From NCBI GenBank assembly GCA_029953675.1, contig JAMWBK010000002.1:1240001-1304000 (forward strand): a DNA stretch of 64,000 nt, written 5' to 3'. Source of the stretch: Rhodosorus marinus. Lineage: Eukaryota > Rhodophyta > Stylonematophyceae > Stylonematales > Stylonemataceae. How positions within the stretch are numbered: position 1 is the stretch's first letter; each line of letters begins with the position of its first letter. The notes under the pieces were generated by a model. The model was not told where the DNA came from, searched no databases, and saw only the letters and a program-made list of their open reading frames with translations. Below, one piece after another: positions 1 through 12,834 of this stretch. Both the position numbers and the translations under genes were made by a program.

Positions 1-930
1 GGCCAAGTTCCTCGCTTGTCTGTCCGCAGAAAACCAAGCGATAGACGCGGTCGGGCTGGCCAATGCCTTAACTCCTGAAAAAAGAAGAAACGCAGGTATT
101 CTTCCCTGCCGCAGTGCAGCCACCCCTGACCAGCTCATCTTTCAACCCTGTTCTGATACTACTTTCAGCAAACAGAGAACTCCCTCCCTTATCCACATCT
201 TGTCGCTGAAAACTGTTCAAGGTCAAGAATAGCAAGAATCGGACCACATATGCGGTCGTTCAAACACATCCACCATTCGTCCTTGCTGATATTCTATCCC
301 TTAACGTCTTTCTCACATAACTTAACATTCTTTTCTGTTCTGCTAAAATGCGATGCTCAACTTTGCAACCTCATCCCCGTCGTTGACTCCATCCACGAAA
401 CAATCTAGCGAATGGTTTTTGTGCAAGTGGGATTCGAACTCGCGACCTTTAGCAGGAAGCCAATATTTCGCTACCCCCCCCCCTTCCAAAACTGTCTGCA
501 GAAATTAACGACGACCGCAATTAACGAAATTAGCACCCGGTTCGTAGTTTTCCATCCAAAAACAACACAATGTTTGAACAGAGGAGTAATTACATGAAAT
601 TTGTGTATTACAGCACTATTTGCGCTGAGTGGATTGTCGATTGGGATTTAGTCTGAAGTCATCGTATGTAATTACATGGTGATACTTCACGGTGAAATTA
701 GCCGGGTGGGTTTGAAAACCTCAGCGACGTTGTTATTTATGCTTTTTGACGCTGATTGCGTGTGTCATAGTCGTTTTGGGGTTGCGGAAGGGGCCCACTC
801 TCACGGTCATGTGGCTTGGGCTAGAAGACGGGCTTATTTATTACCGCGCTTTTTTTTTTTAATTTTCTGTAGCCCCGCAGCTTTACTCCGTCCAAGTGCG
901 GCTTAAGGGGCTCTTTGCCTGCTTCCGGAA
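1..930. other. Intergenic, with a weak tRNA-like remnant
   Basis: I see no convincing gene here. Short open frames lack coding character. Around 421-475, read on the minus strand, there is a T-loop-like string (GTTCGAATCCCAC) preceded by GCTAAAGGTC. The T-stem has two mismatches and no matching 5' acceptor half is visible, so at best this is a decayed tRNA or tRNA-derived repeat. The window starts inside non-coding sequence. Confidence 0.5.
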
Positions 931-1467
931 ATGTCTCGAGATGAGAGGTCTTACGATGGACGAGCAGATGACAACGGGCGGGCGGTTTCAAGGGTGAAGA
1001 GGTCCTATGCTTGGAACTTCTTTCGGCAGGGAGAAAAGCGTGGCCTGTTCTGGGAAGCATTCTGCAATGCGTGCGAGAAAGAGGGGATCGAAGGGACTCC
1101 AGTGACGGGTCGCCCTGAGACCATGATCAATCATTTGAAAAATTGTCCCCATGTTAGTGAGGAAACCAAGCAGACGTTGACCCCCAACAGCCTACGTCTA
1201 TACAAGCGGAAACCGGAGGATTTGGCTCGGGAGATGAGAGGTGAGGGAATGGACGCGGGAGGCGACATGACTGCACCCTTCAAGAAACAAATATACAGTA
1301 AGAGCATGGAGGAAATGGAGCATGAGCGTGAAATGCTTCGGATGAAACAAGAGCATGAGATACGAATGCAGCGCGAGAAAGCCGAGGCAGAGCTCAGAAT
1401 GGAAGAGGCTCGCAAGGAATGGGTGATTTCCCTCGTTGAATCGCTGAACAAACGTGATCGAGAGTAG
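931..1467 (+). CDS. BED-type zinc finger / coiled-coil protein
   Basis: Single-exon ORF of 178 aa starting at ATG 931. Residues about 22-75 read as a BED-like finger: aromatic residues (YAWNFF), then C-x2-C (CNAC), then H-x3-C (HLKNCPH), with the linker TGRPETMINHL. Residues about 120-178 are rich in E, K, R and M and should form a coiled coil. BED fingers bind DNA and are typical of hAT transposases and proteins domesticated from them. No DDE catalytic core or dimerisation domain follows, so this is a stand-alone DNA-binding protein or the N-terminal relic of a transposon gene, not an active transposase. The finger assignment is by motif reading only. Confidence 0.55.
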   Translation: MSRDERSYDGRADDNGRAVSRVKRSYAWNFFRQGEKRGLFWEAFCNACEKEGIEGTPVTGRPETMINHLKNCPHVSEETKQTLTPNSLRLYKRKPEDLAREMRGEGMDAGGDMTAPFKKQIYSKSMEEMEHEREMLRMKQEHEIRMQREKAEAELRMEEARKEWVISLVESLNKRDRE

Positions 1468-2420
1468 CTGCGTGATGACAGTTAATCGAGTGGCTTTCGC
1501 ACCACATCCCGACGTTGATAAGCGACAACTCATCCATCCCACGTAGCCTCTGACATAGCCCTCGAGCTGCGGAGATGGTCGGGTGGACCCTTGGAAACTA
1601 AATATTATAAAGCTCCGCATATGCCTTCAATACCAACCCAGCCCCTGTCTCCCACAATTGGTTAGAATGAGTCTTGTATCGCAGAAACGTGAGGGAGCCT
1701 ATCTTGAAAGCGCGCACTCCGCCTTCCTCAGCCTTCCACACAATGAGCCCCGAGCAGAGGCAGGGTCCTCCCCTGTCGGAACTGGGCTTGGCCGCTCCTC
1801 GTCTGTCCGTCCCTACGCGCCAAGCGGAATTAGAAAAACGGACTCCGAAGCAAGCAAACCTTCGCGCCGACCACAACACCTCAAAACCTCAACCGGCGAG
1901 AAAACAAAGGTTTTTAGCCTGCTCTTTCCATATACAGAAGGGTACGAAAAAATGAAAGCTCAAAGGCACACACACTTCGGCCGTCCAGTCCGACACCTCC
2001 GCACCCAGACAACAAAAAGGTCACCGGCCACAACGACCCTTCCACTACCCCTCCTCCCGCCGTTCGGTTCAAAAATACGAATAAATCCTCTCTTGTCATC
2101 ATAAGCACAGCGAACGGCAGCAGCAGGTCACTTCAGATTGCTCCAGCCAACATAAACCAAAAGTTTATCCAAAACGAAACAAAACCTGAACGAGAGGGCA
2201 CTCAATCCCTCAACTAGAAACAAAATCCAATCTCGAGTTATATTGACTGAAAAAGTTATATAATTTAGTTTTTATGAATATCGTGCGAAGATTCATTGGT
2301 CTATTGATATTATAAACCAGAATTAAAATGCGTCCAATCTCTGCAGATTTCTTTCTTTTGTTAATGATTGGATAGATTTTTAGAGTATCAATCGTTATTA
2401 ATTCCATCAATCTGGTTACC

Positions 2421-2462
2421 GGGGGGCGGGGGGGGGGTGGCTCAATTGCATTTCAGGGGGGG
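2421..2462 (+). repeat. Poly-G low-complexity tract
   Basis: Near-homopolymeric G runs (six Gs, a C, then nine or more Gs, and another seven-G run downstream). It could form a G-quadruplex. No gene starts immediately downstream. Confidence 0.7.
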
Positions 2463-3787
2463 TGTAAGAAGGCTTATGACACGCCCGACAAAGGCACAAG
2501 GAGGTTGCTGCTGCTGGTGGACTAGCAAAGTCAGTCAGGTAGACTAGAGTTTCAGTAAACACGAGGATCAGCAGTTTGTTTTTTACCTGTGACTTGCTTT
2601 TTCCCGTCCCGGATCAGCACCCTGAGTTGGTCGGTTGCTCAGTAAAACCATTGGGTGAACGACAGCTTCTGGATGAGGTTTATCAAGACGAGCTGCGTCG
2701 CCACGGAACCATGAAGCCAGCGAGAAGCTACGGCATGTACTAGATCAAGAGCATTCGATAACCAGTCGAACAAGACGACATCATGAAACTGAGGAATACA
2801 TGACAAAAGCCACCATCTCGCCATTAGCGGTCCCTTTTTCAAACTATGTGTGTTTTTGTTCAGAGTCCAGCTTCGTGGTGGAGCGTGAGGAGAAACAACG
2901 CTAAAGGCGCGCGACAGGCAAAAAAAGCAACGCTTTGAGCACCAGGGCCTCAGTAAAACCAAAGTCTGTAAAAGAGAAAACTCTTTCAGAAGCCTCAAGG
3001 AGATGCCCAGGCGCACTGCCCAAGACCCGCCACGAACACAAAACCAAAAGGGCCCCTTCAACCCTTTTAGAACAACAAAAACAAACAGTTCTGTTTTTTA
3101 CCTTTGCTGGCGACGTTTCATAAATTTACTTCTTCTCTTTTAATTTGTTTTAACGAACAGTTTCATCAGGGAATCGCTCTCCACGGCCACTTTCCACAAT
3201 TGACTTTCTACCGGGCTCAAAAAACTTCCAATTCCTTCCTTCTATTATTTATTATTTTTCCAGAACGGTAAAGGAAAACTTGACTACATCCTTACGGGGT
3301 AGGGTGGGCGTGGTGGGGAGGGGGGCGGAGTGGGAGGGGTGGGGGTTTCTTTTCTGCTACCGTTCATGTGCGAGAAATATAAACTGTCGAAAAAGTTTGA
3401 GATTGATCTGCCCCCTGAGGGGTTACATAGTAGAAACTATATTGTTGAATTCGATGTTTGAAAATATTCATTAATTTTGATTGTATTGCTTATAAATAGG
3501 CAGTCGGCCGGGGGTAATTCTGATTGGAATTTGGTAGAAGGCTTTAGAGGAATGAATGAGAAGGCCCTTTGCAGGATTGAAGGACGGAGTGACCGGGGGG
3601 GGTGGTTGGAGGTTAGCTAGTGTTGTTGATGGCGGCTATGTGAAGGAGGCGAATTGTTATTATTGGCTATTAGTCACGGCTGTTTACGATTTTGGGACAG
3701 GAGGAAGCTCTTTAGGTGTGCTTGTTTTGAGGTGTTTATGGTTCGATATGGATATATTGTTAGAAGTTGGAGGGTATAGTTGTTTCC

Positions 3788-3880
3788 GGGGGGTGGGGAA
3801 GTGAGCGGATGGAAGGGGATGGAGGGGCAGGTTTCAGGGAGGTGGGGTGGTGGGGGGGGAGGAGGAGGGGATGAAAGGGA
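3788..3880 (+). promoter_or_regulatory. G-rich tract upstream of the C2H2 gene
   Basis: Dense G-runs on the sense strand (GGGGTGG, GGTGGTGGGGGGG and similar) lie 180-275 nt before the ATG of the C2H2 zinc-finger gene. Similar sense-strand G tracts precede other genes in this window, so a promoter or 5' UTR role is inferred. No TATA box is evident. Confidence 0.35.
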
Positions 3881-4061
3881 GTACTGTGAAGTGCTGAGGA
3901 AGGGGGAGTTCCATGGTGTGACTAATAGAGGACTCCGCTGTGGAGTTTGGGAATGGGTTTTTGAAGGTGGTTGTTGATGTTGATGTTGGCTTGCAATGGG
4001 CTTGGGAAGGGAATGAGTTTTGCTAGAGTGGTGTGGTTGCGTTGAGGCCGTTCGAAATACC

Positions 4062-5535
4062 ATGGCTTATGTTGGGGGCCGTGGGATGGAGGGTTTGGGG
4101 CTCGTGAAAGAGGAGAGCGTTTTCGAACCCGATTTGGACTCGTTTTTGAATGAAGAGGGCGAGGTCGTGGAGGGGCGGAAGCAGGTGGCGCAAGAACAGG
4201 ATTGGGATAGACTGCTTGGTTTCGGAGCAGAGAAAGGTCTCCAGCCGGCAGAGCAGCCCGGGCAAGGCGATGGATTCTTGCAAGGCGTAGTGAACACGGA
4301 GTCAGCAACAGCAGCTGTGGAGAATCAATTATTTTATGGTGATGACTTCTTTGGCGTTCCGGATCAGAGCTTAGGTTTGGGAACTCTTTCAGAACCGCTG
4401 GGTGGGGCTAGTTTCGATACCCAGAATCTTGACTTTCAAGCTGGAAACCAAGAAGTTCAGGTTGCACAAAACCATGTTGGACATGATGTGCAGAGTCTCG
4501 ACTTGGCAGCTCTATCAGGGCAACCTTTACAACGACCGGGCTTTCAGCGCAGTATCACAACAGATGTATTGATGGGAACTGGAAGTAGTAGTATGCAGAT
4601 GACGGAAAGTGGCAGTTCTTTCAGTCGGAACCTTCTCGATACAGGGCTGAAGTTGGAACACTCAGGCAAAGGAGGAAAGCGAAAAGCATTCGAGCAACGA
4701 CGCCACGGCGGGAGTTTCGATGGGGCGACAAAGGCTCGGGTCTTCCCGAGTGAGTCAAGGAGTCTGGACAACCTAGCAGAGCACGTGAGGGGAATTTCGG
4801 TGCAGGAACCATCTGTCAAAAACTGCAAGTGCCATGTCTGTGGGAAATCGTTTGCAAAGAAGTAAGTGTCCCAGCAAAGGTGAATGTAATAGTGCGAACA
4901 ACCGGGAGTCGGTCGTTTCGTGGTAAGCACGTTTAGTACGTGTCATGTCCTGTTGGTAGCTGATGCTTTTCCACTTCGGTTTTTTTCAGATATACGCTAA
5001 TACAACATCAGCGAATTCATAATAACGAGAGGTCACACAAATGTCCAATCGAGGGGTGTGGAAGGGATTTTGTGCAGAGGGCTAATCTCTCCCAGCACAT
5101 GAGATACCATACGGGTGAAAAGTAAGCTCATTGCGCGATGATCTCGTTAGGTGTTCCACAGTCCTTAGGTTTAGACCCACTGACCTCACAGTCCGGATGT
5201 GAATAGGCCTTACGTTTGCGACGAACCTCATTGCAATGCAGCATACTATCAATTGGCCAACTTGAAGAGCCACCTGAAAGCCAAACATGGTATGGACCTA
5301 ACTCCAGCTGCTGACAGGTCTGAGTTTGGTTTAAGGTCCGTGTGCATCACAACTGATTGATAGCTTCTTATATTGTGTAGGCCGAGACGCGCCGAGAAAG
5401 TGCAGAATCCGAGGATGCGGAAAGGGTTTTGTCACTGTTGAAGAACTCAACGAGCATCTTCGAGTAGAGCATGGAAGAGCACCTATCGCGCCTCCGAAGG
5501 GACTCGGCTCTTCCAATTCTAGTGGACATTCTTGA
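4062..5535 (+). CDS. C2H2 zinc-finger protein (four fingers)
   Basis: Four exons with closed phases: 4062-4861, 4990-5121, 5207-5289 and 5381-5535, giving 389 aa. The start ATG (4062) has a strong context (CCATGG). The first about 260 residues are acidic, glutamine- and serine-rich and probably disordered. The C-terminal part holds four C2H2 fingers: finger 1 (CHVCGKSF, split by intron 1), finger 2 ([10 protein letters not shown] to HMRYH, then the TGEKPY linker split by intron 2), finger 3 ([10 protein letters not shown] to HLKAKH) and finger 4 ([10 protein letters not shown] to HLRVEH). The C-x4-C spacing of fingers 2-4 resembles TFIIIA/ZAP-type fingers. A nuclear DNA- or RNA-binding regulator is likely; the target is unknown. 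Confidence 0.85.
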
Positions 5536-6952
5536 TGATGGTTGGAACTAAGTGGTGTAGCGCCTCGCCGACGCAGACGTGCCAGAGCTGACAACGGCTT
5601 GTCAGCAGAAGTAGGTGCTCGGTTCATAAACCGATTTTTTTATTCATCATCTTACTAGAATGTGAAAGTCCCGGTTATGGAGTCCTTCTCCCGGGTCTGG
5701 GCGGCGAAGTAAGTGCAGTGCATGACCGAGCAAGCGCGGACTATCTACTATGTGATGGGTCAATGGAAAGTCCAGTTTTGTGTTTTTTGTTTAAGTTTTG
5801 GTTGGTTTTACTTTCTCAAACTCGGGATGAAGATGAGGAGTCCTTCCTCTTATATTTTAGCTGCCGAATCTTTCAAAAAGATGGGGCACGCAACTTTTGT
5901 CATAGTTACACTGACCGGTTTCCAAGACTGCGACGTTGCATACGATTTCCACTATCCTAAGCTATTGAGTTTATAGTTCCCTTTCACTTCTAACGCAGAT
6001 GTAGCTTGCGCGTAGGTACAATTGACTGACGTCAGCGTTGATGGAGAGAAGAGTCGACGAAATTGTCAAAGGGTGAATCGCAAGGTGGGTGTTTCGCCAT
6101 GCAAAATTTTGTTTTTGAGTTTCGAAATTGCCGCCCGTTTCGCGGAGATTTCGCGGCGGTTTTGTCGACTACTACGTGTGTTTTACTGCATGCATCGTGG
6201 AGGACTTCCTTATCCCATGTTCGGAAAGAGTTTACCCAGTGCTCATTCGACGAATCTCAAGTCCGCGATGCAGAACAAAGTTAGAGAGGGTTGGGCAGCA
6301 AGCCGGTGTTTTAGGGTCTCGAGCTTGTGAATCAATCAATGCTTTCACATATACTAATTTAGCTTGCAGTGCGCTGCGACCTAGCTGGTGCCCACGGGGT
6401 GATTGGCTTGCGCCTAGAGAACTTACTCTAACGTTTTTTGATTGTTTCGGCTGTGCAGATTTAAACGACAATGATTGGGACCATGGGTTCCACCGTTGAA
6501 GTCCACCAACTGGCGAACAATTGCCATTGAATTAGTTGCGAGAGATACATGAAACGGTCGCGCTGGGAAATTTTCCGTTCACAGTCGCGCAGGATGAGAA
6601 ACTAGTGGGATCAGCACGTCTTCTTTAATAAGTGAATACCGCACCAATTTGGTGGAGAAGTCTGATACCTAGAGCAGGTGTACATAGAGTCATCAATGAA
6701 GGAGTCTTAGCCCGCCTTATTAAGCGAAGACAAGGGCAAGCTCCCTCGCGGAGCTCATGAAGCTCACAGCTCGTTTAGTTTATCTTTGTGTTATGATGTA
6801 GACGTTCTCTTCGACTGTAGAAGAAGCCATGGCGGGAAGATTAAAACGAACGCGAATGGCGGTCTCGGTGACGATGTTGCCCAATGATTTGGCACTGTCC
6901 AACACAAGAGCAACCTTATAGACTTCAGAATCAACGTCGGGCGCTCGTTCTT
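5536..6952. other. Intergenic, no gene seen
   Basis: Sits between the C2H2 gene and the 3' end of the minus-strand DPM1 gene. Several overlapping open frames exist, including 5713-5976 (+) and 6780-6977 (-). None shows a family motif or phase-consistent splicing. Confidence 0.5.
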
Positions 6953-9211
<2,259 letters not shown>

Positions 9212-9975
9212 ATGGCAATGACTGAAGAGGTTTTGGGAATCGTTGGTGGGCTGCTGGTTGGATTCCTGATCGGCCGGAGCAGAGGCGGAGGCGGAGCAGG
9301 AGGAGGTGGCTTTGACGGAGTGTTTTCTGAAGGGAGCGGATTGCGTGGAGAGTACAAGATCGTTCTCTGTGTGCGGACGGTATGGTTTTTCTTTCCAACA
9401 TGATTGGTGCAGTGTTGGCTTTGCCTCCGGCCTAATTGCTAGCTGATCGTTTCTTTTCCTGACACGCTGAATAATGGTAATTGAATTCGGCTAGGATTTG
9501 GGTATGAAGAAGGGAAAGATTGCGGCTCAATGTGGACACGCGACTTTGGGAGTATACAAGGAGGCTGTGAGGTTCAGGCCGAGAGAAGTGAATGCTTGGG
9601 AGGAGAATGCTCAACCAAAGATCGCGGTAAGTGGTGTGTCTCGTCAACATGACTTGATGTCGTTCTCCGCGATTAAGTACTTTGTTTCGGTTGTTTTCTT
9701 AATTGTAGCTTCAAATCAAGTCAATGAACGAAGCAAGAGGTCTTGAGAGAGCCGCGAGAAGCAGAGGAATTCCCACTTACATGGTTTATGATGCTGGTCG
9801 AACGCAAATATCAGCCGTAAGTGAAGCCGAGATGACCCTAATCTATCCTAGCTTGTTCAACCCGGCTTACTATATCGGTTCCGCTCGGTTGCAGGGAAGC
9901 ATGACTGTTCTTGCAATAGGACCAGCGCGGAAGGATGAGCTTGACGCTATTACTGGGAAGCTGAAGCTCCTTTAG
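9212..9975 (+). CDS. PTH2: Peptidyl-tRNA hydrolase 2
   Basis: Releases tRNA from peptidyl-tRNA that dropped off ribosomes. Four exons: 9212-9379, 9495-9626, 9709-9816 and 9895-9975, giving 162 aa. The N-terminus has a hydrophobic anchor ([17 protein letters not shown]) and a glycine-rich linker, as in the organelle- or membrane-anchored Bit1/PTRH2 type. The core shows [27 protein letters not shown], the [12 protein letters not shown] strand, DAGRTQI and [10 protein letters not shown]. Conserved catalytic-site residues of the family (Lys in GKIAAQ, Asp in DAGRTQ) are present. Intron 3 is 78 nt without a stop, so a naive ORF reads through it and splits DAGRTQISA from GSMTVLAIG. The family pattern and GTAAGT...TTGCAG borders support its removal. 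Confidence 0.93.
9817..9894 (+). other. In-frame intron 3 of PTH2
   Basis: 78 nt, begins GTAAGTG and ends TTGCAG, is divisible by three and has no in-frame stop. Translated, it would insert 26 residues between two PTH2 signature strands that are normally adjacent. Confidence 0.85.
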
Positions 9976-10336
9976 ACTGTAGCTATCTGTGGATGCACAC
10001 TACACACTAGGAAAAGTGTTAACGCCCGTTGTACCCTAACTTTCCGGAAACATATTAGGCCTAACTAACTTTACAGCACTATGCTTCCTTCAGTCTACGA
10101 AGAATCCGGCTCTTGCGGCCTGTAATTTGATATCAGACAGGCTCGCTACTGTTCCAGATGTGGGAGGAAACCTGACACTCTGAAACTTCTTGAGCGTAGC
10201 ATCCTTGAAGCCTACGGCGAAAAATAATTTTTAATAAAGACCAACGTGAACTTATTTAAGAATAGCCTCCAGGGTCAAGCTTGTTGGTCTTCCTCTATTG
10301 ACGCTGGTTTTCAGTCCGTGTCATTCTCCTCGGTCA
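9976..10336. other. Convergent intergenic interval
   Basis: 3' flanks of PTH2 (+) and the Csm1-like gene (-). It contains TTTTTAATAAAG-like AT stretches (about 10227-10240), compatible with polyadenylation, but no gene. Confidence 0.5.
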
Positions 10337-11479
10337 TTATCGAGAAAAGACGACGGAGATCACCTTCGAACAGAACATCGGAGCCTCAGCAAAGTCGAAA
10401 ATGATGCTATCGCGCATGTAGCTGGGTAGCTCAGTGAGGTTCTCGGTTTCTATGGGTTCGTACTCTACATCTTCACCGGAAACTGTCAGTTGGAAGCGCA
10501 TCTGTGGGCATAGAACAGAAGCAGCTCATAGTGAGACAATCTGGAACCCCCGCTCCGAAGTATTTAGACATTATCTGATTGACTTACCTGGCGTTGCCTC
10601 TCGGCGTTTACAACGAGAATCGTGAAAGCGTTGGGGGCAGTCTGATTCACAACAGCCCCGGTAAGTATCTGCAAGATTCTAATAATACCTTCACAGGACC
10701 CTGGCTCAGAGGAAATCTCGCTAGTGGTGATTGCCTTGACCTTCTCTTCTGGAACTTCCTTGCGGGATTCGAGTTTGTCGTTGGACGAATCCTGCATTTC
10801 CAGAGCCTTCAGCTCGAACTCAACAAGCTGAGTTTTGATTTCAAGGAGCTCAGTCCTCAGGGCGGCATTTTCACGACGGTAGATTTCAACGTCCTTGTAT
10901 GCATTGACTTCTTTGCTCTTTTGAGTAAGTGTTCGAAGTCGATCTACTTCATCCTTGTACCGAGTCAACAGTTCGTCGGCAGCCTGATCAAGGTGAACGA
11001 ATTTGCGAGAGCTTTTAGATGAAACTGCTCACTGAGAAACTGACGTTTCAAGTTCTTAAGAGCATGCCCAGGCAATAACGAACCGTAGAACGTTCAGTAA
11101 CGGACTGCTTATATTGCTGATATATATTCTCTACGTCGGAGAATCTCAGTTCCTTCAGCTTATCGTATTTCGTCTGAAGTACGGCCATCTCCTCACGAAG
11201 CTGTGCTTCTCGTTTTCTGATGCCTTCACGATCCTTTCTCTCTTCATTTTCATAGAACGAAAACCGTCTCTTCTTAGAATTCGCTGCATCTGCCCGTTGA
11301 GCATCGGGCAAATCTCCGCCTGTTGGTATGTTAGAATCCACTTTCGAGAGGGGCTTCTTTTTCACAATCTTCTTCTTCGTTGAGAATGTCTGGACCGCGG
11401 AGTCTTCTCGCCTCTCAGATCCGGATTTCACCGCCAGCCTCTCGGACATGCGCCGTTGCGGGACCTCACTCCTCATCAT
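10337..11479 (-). CDS. Csm1/Pcs1-family chromosome segregation protein (TITAN9-like)
   Basis: Three minus-strand exons, 11479-11092, 11024-10588 and 10501-10337, join to 329 aa (the exon 1 donor is chosen by phase and is least certain). Residues 1-95 are basic and low-complexity, about 95-210 form a coiled coil, and the C-terminal about 110 residues fit the Csm1/Pcs1 globular domain: GIIRILQILTGAVV, then MRFQLTVSGEDVEYEPIE, then LPSYMRDSIIFDFAEAPMF. In yeast, Csm1 is a monopolin subunit that clamps kinetochores and acts in rDNA condensation; TITAN9 is the plant relative. A nuclear or kinetochore role is inferred from family. The identification rests on the C-terminal pattern (LPxYMxxxIxF...APxF). 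Confidence 0.65.
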
Positions 11480-12834
11480 ATCTCAAACCACAAACAGAGG
11501 AAAACACAGCTCCACTAACAATTCAGAAACGCCTACAAACCACACCCTGTCTTATGGGCTTCCCATTCAATCTCGACGATGAACTTCTCCAGTCTCCACT
11601 TTTCGTCTTGCTTAGACCCACCTGTTCAGACTCGCCGGTCCAACCGTCATTACCCCATCCTCATCAATCAACCGAGTCGTTCATCCAGTAAAGGATCCAA
11701 TCCCAACGGCAAGTCACAATTATTATCGAAAAACGAACTATTGGAGTTCTTTAAATTTAAATATGTAACGTCTCATATTCAATCTATATTTGTCTACTGT
11801 AAGCGTATAATGATTGAATTTCCAAGTCTTTTTATTTCGAGCCGATGATGCATTGACACGACCGGACGTTGTGTCGAAAACCGACGAGCTGAGCTAGGAC
11901 AGTCTATGGATCATGGGATCTAGAATCTGGTGAGGTGATAGGATCTATAACCATCCCGAAGAATGAGTCCTGCGAGTACCTCTTCCTATGACTTGACTTG
12001 AGTCAGCCTACGTCCTCTGCCAGCGGACACTACATTTTCTTGTCAGGGGTTCAGGGGAGTAGGATTTTTGAAAGCGCAACTCTGATCCCCAGATTACACG
12101 ATCATAGAAAAGGACAGGACTTCATCACCACTTCCATCGATTCGCAAGAGGCGGGGGAAGACAAACCTTTTCAACTTTTTGAAGGTACCCGGATTTCCAA
12201 CACAGCAGTTTCAGACTCCGTCCGGAGGAGCTGCCCTACTCTGGCTTACGAACTCACCAAGGTCCTGACTAAGAAGAAACAGCATACTAAAACCTGTCTT
12301 AAACTGTCTAGAGAGTTCGCTATCCTAACAATCAACCAGACCTCAAGACATCCAACCTCTCCCATCCCCTTTTTATTCAATACGACTAGGACAGACTGTC
12401 CCACTCCGGAGAGCCACCTGCGCTTTGGTTTGTCTACCGAAGGGGTCGTCGATGGGAGTTCTAGTGGAGCTTGTGAGTTTTCAACGACAATGGGATGATG
12501 AGCAGACGTTACGGAACTAAAGCAGGATAATATATTGGCTGGAAAGGGTGCTTACCAACGAAAGGTTCCCTTTTGTTATATAAGTCATTTGATAAATCAA
12601 AATCTGAGATGTCTGGGTAAAGGCGAGTGGTTCCGATGGATGTGCAGGTTCGGGGTTCAAGGGGATGAAGAGTTGTATTTTGTATTTTGGGGTTTGTAGG
12701 ACTGTAGAGGCTTGAGCATTTCGGGGGGAAGGGGGGGGGCCGGGGGGGGCGGGGAGGGAGGAGGAAGAAGGTCGCCATTATGAGCGTATGAGCGACCTTT
12801 AAAGGTTGCGCTTTTTCCTCGGCCCTTAGTTGGA
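11480..12834. other. Intergenic, divergent promoter region
   Basis: Separates the minus-strand Csm1-like gene from the plus-strand HD-domain gene. A 166-codon open frame (11998-12498) lacks an ATG start and any motif, so it is not called. AT-rich around 11740-11860; G-rich just before the HD gene. Confidence 0.5.
12721..12772 (+). promoter_or_regulatory. G-rich tract upstream of the SAMHD1-like gene
   Basis: Runs of six to nine Gs separated by CC, AA or C lie 65-115 nt before ATG 12835 on the sense strand. They could form a G-quadruplex. A promoter role is inferred from the recurrence of such tracts before other starts here. Confidence 0.35.

Larger units (their letters stand above)
1468..4061. 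other. Intergenic region with G-rich tracts
   Basis: No supported gene. The interval alternates AT-rich sequence (about 2200-2410 and 3120-3260) with long G-runs on the plus strand (about 2421-2462, 3296-3350 and 3788-3880). Open frames here overlap on both strands and show no recognisable domain. Confidence 0.5.

Noticed and set aside
421-475. Minus-strand tRNA gene
   Set aside because: Only the T-loop is convincing; the T-stem has mismatches and no acceptor or anticodon stem pairs, so it is not called as a tRNA.
1583-2104. 173-codon plus-strand ORF
   Set aside because: Overlaps antisense frames of similar length, is proline/serine-rich low complexity and has no motif.
10417-10470. tRNA-like string GCTGGGTAGCTCAGT followed by GGGTTCGTACTC
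   Set aside because: It lies in the coding exon of the Csm1-like gene (minus strand) and lacks a cloverleaf; the similarity is chance.
11998-12498. 166-codon plus-strand ORF
   Set aside because: Starts at TTG, not ATG, and shows no domain or biased composition.
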